Translations under genes and position numbers: made by a program
Assembly: GCA_977006965.1 (NCBI GenBank)
Contig: OZ345378.1
Span: forward strand, 2,108,001-2,172,000
Source: Phymatolithon calcareum
Lineage: Eukaryota > Rhodophyta > Florideophyceae > Hapalidiales
DNA length: 64,000 nt
Direction: 5' to 3'
The notes under the pieces: generated by a model
Told to the model about the DNA's origin: nothing
Databases searched by the model: none
Seen by the model: only the letters and a program-made list of their open reading frames with translations
Shown: piece after piece, positions 21,510-32,302 of the stretch
Numbering within the stretch: the stretch's first letter is position 1
Layout of the letters: the number at the start of each line of letters is the position of its first letter

Positions 21510-22118
21510 GTACTTCACATATTGTGCTACTCGCGTTCAAGGAACTTTTTTCTTATGCGTGGTTCTCTTGCTTCATTATAGTTTTTTGGAAATTTTCTTC
21601 TCCAATGCACTTCCTCTTGAATGGCAAGCGCTCATCCAGAGCTTTTCAAAGTTTCGAATCTGTGTTCCAACTCTCCGCCTGAACCGTCTTGATGCATGCC
21701 GGCCATATGCTGATGCATTCGGTTACTGAATTTCGCTGCCGTGGTCGTAGATCGCTGAGGAACTGTGGGACATGGGTAATGCAGCGCGACCAGTGAGGTT
21801 TTATTCAGACATCAGGGAATGTATTAAAAGTTTAGTTGAAGTTAATTCTACTATATATGATCTGGTTGGGGCATCCACCAGAGATAGAACATGTGGAACT
21901 GGGTGCCATTTCTAACAAACTGATACGAGAGAATGAGAAAGAAAACGCCTCCTATGCCGCACATCGGTAAGAATTTCGAGTAGATATGAGTCCGTCGAGC
22001 AGACGAACAAAAACTTATTCGCGAAAGAAGCATTTGATGGAGATGCGGGAAACAGAAGCTGAACCAGCATGGTGCGATAAAAAGATTTCAAAAAGAATCC
22101 ACAACCAAGAGAAAATTT

Positions 22119-22460
22119 TCAATACCAGCCATCGTCTCTACTTAGCCGCAATTTCTCCAACAAAACGCGACCCTCCTTGTACTTTTGCGAATCCTGTTTT
22201 GCCTCAATATAAGTCCATCCAAGAATCTGATTACAGATTCTACAATGCAGGTCTGCAACCTTGTGAATACCGGAGAGCAACGACCGGTCCTCCGGCTTGC
22301 CACAGAGTACATTAGTAGCCCTGTAAAAAAGATACGCTCGTCCAACACGACCGTGGAAGCTGCGAGAAATCACATCATCGTCTGTGGCGAGATGCGCGGA
22401 GCAGCAACTGCAGGTGTACACACGCGGTGAATCGAGGAAAAGTCGAAACGGGACGCCCAT
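22119..22460 (-). CDS. Yippee-like zinc-binding protein
   Basis: Small protein of 113 aa of the Yippee family, a zinc-binding fold related to cereblon's thalidomide-binding domain and found across eukaryotes; its cellular role is poorly defined. It has two CxxC knuckles, Cys17/Cys20 (TCSCC) and Cys73/Cys76 (HCRIC). Family-specific segments are SRSFHGRVGRAYLF (matching TRFxGxxGRAFLF), RSLLSGIHKVADLHC, LGWTY and QKYKEGRVLLE (matching QRYKEGRxILE). Length is normal and no intron is needed. The ATG at 22460 leads straight into the first strand. It is isolated in a gene-poor stretch. Confidence 0.93.
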   Translation of the reverse strand: MGVPFRLFLDSPRVYTCSCCSAHLATDDDVISRSFHGRVGRAYLFYRATNVLCGKPEDRSLLSGIHKVADLHCRICNQILGWTYIEAKQDSQKYKEGRVLLEKLRLSRDDGWY

Positions 22461-25400
22461 GACAACACAGGCCCTGGTCCAGCAGCGGGGGGGGGCGACA
22501 GTAGCGAACCGTCACAACGTGCGCTGTGAAAGTGCGGAAACTCTTGCACTGCCAGTCTGCTGCGGCGCGGAAGGAAGGAAATAGGAGACAGTTAACCAAC
22601 GGGCCCGCTACCGGATGCACGTGCGAAGGTCACGGCCTTATTTACGCTTAACTTGCCGTTTGCATCACCTTTCCGTTGCATTCCTGCGGCCGTACAGCGT
22701 GCGCTCGGCCCATAATTGAACTGGCAATACGTGTTTTGAGCGAAAGATTTGACACTGTCGCTCGAAACATGCATCATTATTGAAGTAATCCACATGTTGC
22801 GCTGTAAGCGTCCAGCAATCCTTGGGAACGAGCATGTCGGAATTTTATGGGAAAATAGAAACTCATAAACGTCGTCGCCAGTTGTCGCCAATCTGACCTC
22901 ACGCAATGCCACGGCTCACACGTGGGCATGTAACCCGCACTGCAAGCCACGGCTACCTTCTATGGAAGACGATGACAGGGGCGGAAGGCGGGAATCTTAA
23001 TGGCTGGCCAGTTGCGACTCAAGAAGGATAACTTTTCTTTTTCCGATATATTTCCCGACAGTATTGCACCAGGGCATATTTGACCTTGGGCTTTATTGCA
23101 TTCAGGCTGCAGTTGAATCTCCTCTCCGAAATACTGTCGAAGCCCCTCAATGTATTTCTTTCTTCTGTGAGGGTTTTCAGAGATTCTACTTTTCGTATGA
23201 CATTCAACATATCAAAGGCATTCAGGATTCCCCCGGGAGAGGACTTATTATGCTACTCGTGTCCCCCGTCTACTTCATGCCTTTTATGAAGTGCACTCGA
23301 TGGTAAAGCACAGTGCTATGTTCCGTTCAATCGTATCCGGATGATCTTCAAGTTCTTTCCTGCTCTCACGAAAAGCTTTGAACATTCTCTGCCTGCCTGT
23401 ATCGAAGGGTGAAGATGAAGCAGAATTGTATGAATGAAGGATATTTATGCTAATATGGTAGGTCAGAAGTAACGGGACACATAATATGTAGCACTGTCTT
23501 GTCTCATGTCACCACCCATTTCTATTGCAAGAAGCCCGTAGCTTGGTTTCCGAGTATATAAAACTTTGATGACGTCTCAGACCCAAACGTATAAAAGCTC
23601 CTTTTTTGCCGCAATGGATAGAGTATAGGGAAAAGCTGAGCCCTCGAAACGCTACAAGCCCCACATGGGCGATTTCCACAAGTCAACTTTGTCAGGGGGT
23701 TAAGTGCGCAGCGCAATGAAGGACTATCCAACAACGCTGTGCGTCTAATCTGAATGGATTAGAGATGCTCAAAAACACACAAGAATTCCAGCATTTTGTG
23801 AAAAGAGACGAACAACGATTGTTTGAATGGGGAATAGCTAAGCGACAAGAAGAAGAAGAATAAATTTTTATTGTAGTGTTACGAACGCATCTGCTGACGC
23901 TTGGGGCAACACTTCTGGCAAGCCACGAGGACGCAATCGGAACTCAAAAGCTCCATTTCGCTAAGCTAAGCGACAAGAGAATACCCCAGATAGGCTGCAT
24001 ATGTCCTTTGCAATCCAAGTGTCGAAAGAGTTGACCCTCAACAAACGCCAATAAAAGCTCTGTATCTTCTTCTGAAGACCAAGAATGTAATCTACAGATT
24101 CTTCGTTTTTAGGTGCGTCTTCATCTGAAGTACTACTGCACAAGAAACCAAGTGGAATCGCACTCTGATGTGAGGTGCGTGAAATGTGTCGCAGGAAGAC
24201 CATGACCTCTTCTCTTCTCATGTTCTTGTTTGAGGCGAGAATTCCTTCTTTAGTTTTAGATGGAGCTTCGAGAGGCGATCAAGAATCTCATAGCTACAGT
24301 ATCGGAATCCCATTCCGGCAAGTGCACATGAGGATTCACATCCAAGACCCGGCTGTTCGGCACCGGGAAGCGTCTACACGATTCAGGACAATGAATGTTG
24401 ATATAAAGGACAATCGGTATTCGAAACAAAGTCGATTTAGCTCAAATCGGTTCTGCTTTGATCATCCCAGCCGAGAGTGCTGACATCGTTGTGCGCATTG
24501 GCGTCAGTAAATGTAATTTTCTTCCCCTGTAGTGAGTGTATCGCGAAAGGGAAAGAAGAGAGGAATTCAAGAAGGACGTGCATCAAAGTACGTCTCTCTG
24601 GACAATAAAGGCAGATTAGATACGTTCGGCGATTGCAGTTCCGACAAGTACAAGAAACTAGGAGCAATAGATGTGCGGAAGTGCCCTTTGAAAATGTAGC
24701 CGGGTCGCTTTAGGAGACCATCGGAAAATCATCTCCGCCAGGATTAGACGAGAAAAGAACGGAAAGATATCCCGGATCGAAGAGAATGATACAGCATGGC
24801 ACAAAAGTACAAATAGGCAACCACAACGATTCTAAAGAAACGAAATGAGAAAATTGTATGGAATTGCGGTGGACTCTCGAGAGTCACTATGAGCAGGAAT
24901 GAGGACAAAGGTAAACGCATTCTAAGAAACTTGGAGACTCACGTACGGTGTGATGACCCAAACGTCCTCCACAGGGATTTGGGAAACATCACCCTTTTCT
25001 AGTCTGGTCTTCATCAACGTCAACATTAGTTTCGCACTGTTCAAAATCGAATAAAAATTTTCCCTTTGAGTTTCCATTGGGAAAAAAGTCAAAAGCAAGC
25101 AAGATTTCAAGCTTGAAGACGGGGCGAAAAACGCAATGTTGCTTTTCCTTTCGGATACGGATACGGAGTAAAAAAAGCTCAATTTTTTGGTTATGGAAGT
25201 AAAATACTATTATTTCGATAGTTCGTTCTATCACGGTCATGTCCTTACAATCGCCCACCCAAACTTCGTCAGCCAACTGCAGCACGAAAAATCCCTCGGC
25301 ATTAAAAAAACAGACAGACGCATCGACGTTCCAAGCTCAAGGAGAACCTTCAGCTGAACCCTTGTTGACCTTGTCTGGAGAAAAAAGCCAATCAATGTAA

Positions 25401-25493
25401 TCCCGACCGACATATCATCAAAAACGCTTACAAAAACACACCTCGACTCGCCGACTGGCATGACATACTCCTCGCAAGTACCAGATCGACGGT
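22461..25493. other. Intergenic, no confident gene
   Basis: Nothing recognisable. Overlapping minus-strand frames at 24922-25461 include a strong donor-like GTGAGT (near 24941) after the open stretch VEDVWVITPY, so a small spliced gene downstream of the DUF218 gene is possible. I could not identify a family or a complete exon set. Confidence 0.35.
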
Positions 25494-27080
25494 CTACTCG
25501 TTCTCGTCACCGGCCTGTGGAACGTAAGCCATTTCATCAAGAACGACGACATTCGGTCCGTCCCGCGCAATGCGCTTCCCATTTCCGGCAAACTTTCCGC
25601 CGTTGTGTCCTGCCAACTCACTGGAGAGATAATCCGTATGCTTTGTGTTTGCACGGCGTGTTCGGCGCTGCTTTGGCAGTAAATGCGGTGCTACAAGGGA
25701 GGCATCGGTATTGACAGTCGGTTGTGTTGTATGTGCTCTTGTGCGATGCAATTGTTGTAAATAATCGTCATCATCACGTCTCCTCGGTCGTCGTCTGCCG
25801 CGTCGCTTCGTGTATGACGCCATGTCCTCCACAACTGCCACGCGATCGGCGACAAGAAGGACACGATCTGGGTCCATTGATTGACGAATGTCGCGTATGA
25901 CGGACATGAGAAGTCGTTGTGCGATTTGCAAATCTTCGTGCGGGACGCACACACCGTCTTCGGAGAGGGGGGAGAGTGTGGTTTGCACTTCACGTACACG
26001 GTGAATGGCAAGTTCGAGCGTTTCGGCGTGCTTACGCATGTCGGTACGGAAACCGGATGTGGATCGGGAATCGATTACACGATACATGTCTCGCATTTTT
26101 GCGAAGGTTTCGTGCAATCGATGCAGGTTTTCCCTTGCCATGAATTGACGGTTTGCAATTGCACAGTTGAGATTTACGAGCACGATGCTGAGATCGTTTG
26201 CAAGTACAATGGCACGACCGAGAAATGCAGTGGCCGGGTCGCGTGAGACGCAGAATGGATAGGCGGCAAAAATGAAATTCCAAGTGGCGGAGAAAAGTTG
26301 AAGCGGAAAGAGAGCACTTTCATGAGAATTCACATTCAGACGATGCACTTCCTGTAACCGGATGAGATGGTAATCACTGCTGACAAGTGTGAAATGACAA
26401 TGGGAAATAGCTTCGGCGGAACAACGACGGCGGAGAGCTTCAATCACATTTTGAACATTCTGTGCCGTGTTTGTGCTCTTCGTCTCTAGCATGTAGGTAT
26501 ACGATGAAACGTCAACGCCAGCCTCTTCACAAACGGAGCGAAAGAAGGAGTAACCAGCCGCAGCTTCGGATACACAGCCACCGGGTGCACGACCGCCCGT
26601 GAAACAAATCATGTGCGGGGCGAGTGCACCAGTTGCAAGTTGCTTGACGAGAGTTACGATGCGCTTGGCATACTCGACGGAAAGTTGATCGCGGATTAAT
26701 CGCTTCCCAAACACAATGACGATGTGAGAGGAGGCGTGCAAATGTCCGTGACGAACATCGTCAGGTGCTAAAGACGGTGTGTGCAAACTCTTCTCGATTG
26801 AACCGACTTGAAGAAGATCTGAAATCCTTTCTGTGAGCTCGTTGAGATTTGCGAAACCTTGATTCGCATTTCCAGGACCGGAGCTAGAGGGTGACTGAGA
26901 TCGTGATGCACCTTGCCGGGCACATGCGCGCAAAATGCGTGCAGATTCCGTGAGACGATGCGGAAGCGGAGCGCAGGTTGACCATGCAGCAGGCAGAATG
27001 GTGCGCGGGACAGAGGGAGCAAGTCCGAATGCCGCCCCCATGGGCATAGACGAACGGACCGTGGACGGACGGTCGGGCAT
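25494..27080 (-). CDS. DUF218 (YdcF/SanA-like) protein
   Basis: A 528-aa protein with a central DUF218 domain, a Rossmann-like fold known from bacterial YdcF/SanA/ElyC and from plant and algal homologues. Its chemistry is largely unknown; bacterial relatives affect envelope integrity and YdcF binds S-adenosylmethionine. The ATG at 27080 is the first in frame. Residues 1-70 are Ser/Arg/Pro/Ala rich with almost no acids, consistent with an organellar presequence. The domain spans roughly 125-300: HIVIVFGKRL (first strand), CFTGGRAPGG (glycine-rich loop), SEAAAGYSFF, then ETKSTNTAQNVQNV (matching the conserved E..S.nT.eNa...). FTLVSSDYHLIR matches the conserved (VTS)..H..R segment. The helical C-terminal ~230 residues have a basic region (RRGRRRPRRRDDDD) and no recognised domain. 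Confidence 0.8.
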   Translation of the reverse strand: MPDRPSTVRSSMPMGAAFGLAPSVPRTILPAAWSTCAPLPHRLTESARILRACARQGASRSQSPSSSGPGNANQGFANLNELTERISDLLQVGSIEKSLHTPSLAPDDVRHGHLHASSHIVIVFGKRLIRDQLSVEYAKRIVTLVKQLATGALAPHMICFTGGRAPGGCVSEAAAGYSFFRSVCEEAGVDVSSYTYMLETKSTNTAQNVQNVIEALRRRCSAEAISHCHFTLVSSDYHLIRLQEVHRLNVNSHESALFPLQLFSATWNFIFAAYPFCVSRDPATAFLGRAIVLANDLSIVLVNLNCAIANRQFMARENLHRLHETFAKMRDMYRVIDSRSTSGFRTDMRKHAETLELAIHRVREVQTTLSPLSEDGVCVPHEDLQIAQRLLMSVIRDIRQSMDPDRVLLVADRVAVVEDMASYTKRRGRRRPRRRDDDDYLQQLHRTRAHTTQPTVNTDASLVAPHLLPKQRRTRRANTKHTDYLSSELAGHNGGKFAGNGKRIARDGPNVVVLDEMAYVPQAGDENE

Positions 27081-29425
27081 TGTGGAGCGGGGTGGTTGGT
27101 TGGTCGGCGTATTTCCTAGATGACGGGACCGCGATGCCCTCAAGCAAGAGTGATCATGCGGGTCGTTAGCGACCAATGTAGGGCGTATCGGCAAGAATGG
27201 CAGTACTTATATTGCAGAGATGTTGCCGGTGGATACGGAGACATGCAATGCGAGGGGGGAGAGTGAAGTGAGTGACTGAGCGAACGGTAAGAAATGATAC
27301 GAAAAAGGGTAATCAGCAACAGCGAGTAGAGGGAGGCATCAAAGAGGTAGAATAATCAAAAATTGGGCGTGCGACCTGCGACGCACGTGTTTAGTTTTCG
27401 TGTGAGATACGCGGTTTGTGGCTAAACGTTGCCCGCGCGAGGTATCTATCTCCCTTGTGCAATACTAGTTGTTGCCATTGTTATCCGCCGCTGGACCGCA
27501 TTTCAATTCGGTACGTGGAAGACGTGGAAGGAGTTCTCGGCCCCGTATTCTACTCGTTCTGCCCGCGATCTCCTCTCCGTCGTCCTGGACCGCATATCCA
27601 GTTCCGGAAATGACCTCATTTGGTCTCTGCTACGCCGCCTGCAAATTTGGCACCTCTGCACCTTTTGCCATTAATTTTATTCAAAATCACGCTTTTCCAA
27701 CACAGGCTGTAAGGCGCCGCTTTGAGGTGCAATAGTGCAGTGCTTGCGGGCCGCACATGAGGCATGCTTACAGGGACGAGGTTGGTGCTCAGCATGCATT
27801 TTATGCATCGGTATGATGCACGCGCCGTGATTGCACGGAGATTGCAGTCGGTAGGCCGTGCTGCGGCATAAAATGGATGGCAATCAATTTGAAGAAAACC
27901 AGGCAGAGTAGGGTGTCTTGGCGCGGGGACACCGAAGAGAGCCCATCATGGGCAGTAAATACGATGTGGAAGACTGCCTCATCCGCTCATGATGACCTGC
28001 AGATAGTTGTCCGGTCATAAATCTAAAGTACATCTCCGCCTTCTGGTGCGTCCACGGGCAACAGTTGACAACGACATTTGGCGTCGAACGCGAGTACCGA
28101 CATGAAACGCCACCACGTTGAATACATGCATTCAACAGCTACTGTACTTTTTAGGTTGCCATGTATCGTTCCTCGTAATCCATCCGCATCTATTGTATTC
28201 TGCCTGCATTCTCCCAACCTGGTTGGTGATACCAGTGTTTCGTCGGCCGGCCTACGTTCTCCCCATTGTATCCTACGCCACTACAGTACAACCTCCTGAT
28301 CTTCCTGACCTGCGAACACTGTACCCTCTTGCCCCAAGTGACAAAAACCTCCTCTGCACTCGTAATCGACTGCCATGTGCAGGAGCCATTGATCTCAGGG
28401 AGAGGCTAACCTGTGCTATTTGTGTCTCCCTGACGCGCGAATGGAACACCCGAGCAGGCAGGCACAAGGTGTTTGAAGAAGGATTTGCACATTCAGTATT
28501 GTGAATTTGTTTGCTTCCAACTTGCCTGTACTTCGTTGGGCGAGCGTAAGGTTTCTTCCTTCTTTAAACGCAATGAGGACAACATTGTCGGAAAATAATT
28601 AAGCATGGGCGATGTAATGTCCTCGTGGGCTGCAAGAGCCGTATTTTCATCGCCAAGATCAGCACTGTTGACAGAATATGTTCTAAAAATATGTATTCCC
28701 CACTCTGTGGGCGAAGGCAATACATGATCCTTACTAGACCCTACGTGCAACGTCATTGGCGATTACAAATAGGCTAAATCCATATGCCTGTGTTTTCACT
28801 AATGCCTTTTACTCAGGTAGCTGTGATTGTGTTCGGGGATGAAAAGCACCTTGAGGTATACTGATTTTTCGTCTCAAAGATGAGACAGATTCAAGTAAGA
28901 TACCTGGCGGCTAGTTTGCAGGTTCCGATAAGATCGAAAACCAATTGCGTTGCCCTTCTTTCGCAAAAGTTTACATGCAGAGGATGTCGGTCCACAGTTC
29001 TACATATTGAGAGCCAATTGCTCTCCAAACAGTCCGTGGGCTTCATGAGAAAAGACGGTCCAGATTAGATGCCACTGTTAGATATTTCTGGCGACAGTTG
29101 CGCATAATCCGTCCGTGCACGTCTCTGCGGGTCTTCATTATGAGGAGAATGGGAAGCCATTGGCGCAGTATACAAGAAAAGGTTGATCGGCTGTAACCAG
29201 GGCTTGCTGCAATAGTGTTTTTATTGATTGGTGAGAACAGTGCAATAGCAATAGCAATAACAGTGACGGCGACTTCTTTGCAATAAGAATTGCAATAGAA
29301 GATGACCGGCAATATGAAGGCATTATCGAAAATCTGGTTCACATTCAGGACATGCGTCTGCAAATACCAGTCAATCTCTTTGCAATACGTATTGCAATAA
29401 GGTCAGACTCTTACAACAGCGCTCT

Positions 29426-29619
29426 AATAGCAATCTTCTTTTTTTTCCTTTCAAGTTTATTTAAAAGCCCCACAGACTTCTGAAGATATGGGCAAGGCTT
29501 CCTCTGATGCTACCTACGCGAAACGTCCGCCAGAATAGCGGACGGGAAAACTCAGGATTCAAAGTAGTCCTATCTCAGTCCTCTACGGGATTGTTGGCGC
29601 CAACCAATAGCAATCTTCT
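29426..29619 (-). mobile_element. 5'-truncated retroposon with 14-bp target-site duplication
   Basis: Insertion 29440-29605 is bounded by exact direct repeats aatagcaatcttct at 29426-29439 and 29606-29619. A T-run at its left edge is the poly(A) tail read on the minus strand. About 130 nt next to the tail match the 3' end of the element at 6536-7081, with the block agatatgggcaaggcttcct/its complement shared. Same family, opposite orientation, more severely truncated. Confidence 0.8.
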
Positions 29620-30486
29620 GCAAGATATTGGCAATGCAATATATTGGATGCCAGCCCTCGCTATAGCATTTCAAGCGAAAGAATGGGACTGAAGAGAAAT
29701 TCTACAAGGAACAGGATAGGGGAAGGGAATGTAGCGGTAGTAGTTTGCTCTAGAAACACTTCTTGCAAACAAACAAACTGTTTGTCATCACTCTACGGAC
29801 GGTTCAAGCGAATACTCGCGGGGGTTTTGTCCCTTCACGGTTGCGAGGAAACTAATGCGGTCGTCAGATTGAATTCCAAATACTCCTGTAATAGCAGGCT
29901 CCCAAAAACCCTGCGTCACAAGGGTCAACCTAGACCACGTGAGAAAATAGCGCGAGAGCCTGAGAGGAGGAAAGAGAGTAACAAACAAAACTCCTGAAAG
30001 CAAACAGAGAGAAGAAGCGGGTGTATGTCGGCGTTGTCCTCTCGTGGCGACCTTGACTGGGCCGTCGACGTTGAGACAGGCGCACGAAAAAGGGAAAGGA
30101 AATCGAATCGCGATTGCCGATTCGCTTATAGGGCGGCAGATAACGTAATATGGGCATGATGAGGATCGCGATCCGACTTGCGAAGCGAACATTTGGGAGG
30201 AATGAACGGTTACGACATTCGTTCAGGCAACGACAAAGCAGCGGGCATGGTATTTCCTTGCGCGAAATGTTGCATGAACTGTACAGTTCTGAATCTTTGT
30301 GTGCAGAGTGCTTTTGTTTCTCTAGCATTCTAAAATAATCATGGCGAGCTCAGCGGATGTTATACACGTTGACGGAGATCCTGAAATTTGCAAGATAAGC
30401 TTCGATAAACTAGACCAGCGCTGAGGTGAGGGATCAAGCCTGAACCCCACAAGCAAGAACCAAGAGTGGCTCTTCCCACAATAAGC

Positions 30487-30600
30487 AAGTATCAAAGGAA
30501 AGCCAGAATCAAGAAAGAACCAAGAATCAAAGAAAAGCCAGGATCAAAGAAAGAACCAAGAATCAAAGAAAAGCCAGGATCAAAGAAAAATCCAGAATCA
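30487..30600. repeat. 36-bp purine-rich minisatellite
   Basis: Unit gaaccaagaatcaaagaaaa + gccaggatcaaagaaa repeats at 30517 and 30553, with partial units on both sides. The strand is almost free of T. Confidence 0.85.
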
Positions 30601-30808
30601 AAAGTCAAGAATCGAGGATGAATCAAGAAAGAGTCTGGTAGGAAGAAAACATCAGTAAGAACAAAAAAAAGAAACGGAAAAATCGACGATAAAGTAGATA
30701 AGATAGAAAGGTGTCGACTTGCCTTCAATTGGGACACATGGTACCTTCTCAATAAAATCCACTTAATTACGACGGAGATCCTGAAGTTCGATACGATTGC
30801 ATCCTACT

Positions 30809-30834
30809 GTAAAGGTAACTTAAGTTACCTTTAC
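30809..30834. repeat. 26-bp perfect palindrome
   Basis: GTAAAGGTAACTT is followed directly by AAGTTACCTTTAC, its exact reverse complement, with no spacer. Confidence 0.95.
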
Positions 30835-30923
30835 TGAGAGCAAGTCTACCGGCGTGGTCAAATCGTAAAAACACTTGGAAGCAGCTCTGGTGGCATCTCT
30901 ATCGGTCGACAAAATGCCAAACA

Positions 30924-30992
30924 AATTGCCAAATGGCTAAACAAAATTCTATTTTCTCGCAGAATAGCATTTTGTTTAGCAATTTGGCAATT
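30924..30992. repeat. 69-bp imperfect hairpin
   Basis: The arm AATTGCCAAATGGCTAAACA pairs with TGTTTAGCAATTTGGCAATT with one mismatch. Pairing continues inward through aaaat.ctatt to a short ttctcg loop. Confidence 0.85.
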
Positions 30993-31325
30993 GACTACGT
31001 ATGGCACGGGACAGTTGTGTCCACACCCGAGGCCCGATGACAGACGTAAAAAAACGGGCCAGAATGATTAGAGTTTCCAGTGGTGCTACATATCACGGCC
31101 AGAACGGAATCTCAAAACAATCCGCGTCATGCCGTAATGCAGGGAAATCGACCGGCTCCAATTTTATAGAAGATTTATGTTTTAATTCCTTGTTTTTCTT
31201 TCACTATTTTGAGACAGTTTCACCTATAAGTTTTGGACCGATAGAGTTGCACTGCACTCAATCTATTTTGGGCGACAAAAATTTGGCATTTTGACCAGAT
31301 CTATAGGTTCACCGGTAGACTTGCT

Positions 31326-31377
31326 CTGACCCCGGTTTCTGCATTTTTCTTCAGAAAAATACAGAAACCGGGGTCAG
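31326..31377. repeat. 52-bp hairpin, 25-bp stem
   Basis: Arms beginning CTGACCCCGGTTTCTG and ending CAGAAACCGGGGTCAG are reverse complements over 25 nt with one mismatch, with a 2-nt centre. Confidence 0.92.
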
Positions 31378-32302
31378 TACCGCACGACCTTCTATAAAAC
31401 TGACGACTGCACGAAAGTCCTTTTTGTCCGGAAAATATGGCATGGAGAGCCCGGGCTCTATGATTACTGTACAGCTTGTTTAGAAACAAGTTCGACTTTC
31501 TCGACTGCCTTTTTACGAAAAATAATTCTATGTTTTTGAAATTGCCGAGTCACGCATCGAACACGTGTTTCCCGTGAACAGCGCACACCAATCACTCGAC
31601 GTTTCATAGCAAGATCAAAATTTGTGATTTTATTCCCACACCAATAGCATGCGCCGTGGTGATGAAATAACATTGTATGGCCTGTTCGCTGCTTGCGTCA
31701 CATAAACTATCAAAAATAATCTAAAAAACAAGATTTTGAGAAAACGCGCGTTTTCCCACAGCGCGAAATTTTATTTCTTCGAAAATTCACGATCGATTGC
31801 ATGCCAAAGCTGGCCACAGAAGCATAATACGGCACATCTCAAAAGTGCGAAGTACACGTAGGCATGCAGGCTAATTTTATATCGAAAATTAAGACCACTA
31901 CCTCACCAGCGTGTCAATTGCCGCCAATGGCCCATGCGCCAATACGGAGCTGCCCTTCGCTTTTGGCGCCCGCATTCTCCTTGCGCGCCTCGCAACCACC
32001 CAAACATCTCTCGCGCGGCCGCAATACTGCCACGCCTGCATGCAGTAGCCGGTAGGCTTGCGAGGTGCATCCGTCCAACTTCGGGGCCACTTGCCGGTGC
32101 CGCTACATAAGCCTACCTGCCTACCTCATCCGCGCGCACCCGTCGTGCCTGCCCGCAGTGCAAACGCGACCGCAACATCCTCTCATTCCCCGATCATCCG
32201 ACATCGACCTTAACATTCTGCGCACCTTTGCCCCCGTCTCTCAATTTTGATGCCCTCCCGAGCGCATCGCCAACACGCGATCAATCTCAAACAAGCCGCA
32301 AC

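Larger units (their letters stand above)
20249..22118. other. Intergenic, tandem repeat and palindrome, no supported gene
   Basis: No recognisable gene. Holds a 52-bp tandem duplication (20830-20933) and a 37-bp palindrome (21473-21509). Confidence 0.5.
27081..32302. other. 5.2-kb gene-poor interval with hairpins, minisatellite and retroposon
   Basis: No confident gene. Features listed separately: truncated retroposon (29426-29619), 36-bp minisatellite (30487-30600), palindrome (30809-30834) and hairpins (30924-30992, 31326-31377). Also present are a run of caatag units near 29239 and a 27-codon frame at 30341-30424. Part of that frame (gacggagatcctga) recurs at about 30772, on the other side of the minisatellite. 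Confidence 0.5.

Noticed and set aside
24922-25461. Overlapping minus-strand frames after the DUF218 gene, with a GTGAGT donor
   Set aside because: A small spliced gene is possible, but no exon set gave a recognisable or continuous product.
28118-28504. 128-codon plus-strand frame in the 27-32 kb gap
   Set aside because: No family features, and overlapping frames of similar length occur on both strands.
30487-30600. CRISPR-like array
   Set aside because: Units are directly adjacent with no unique spacers; it is a minisatellite.
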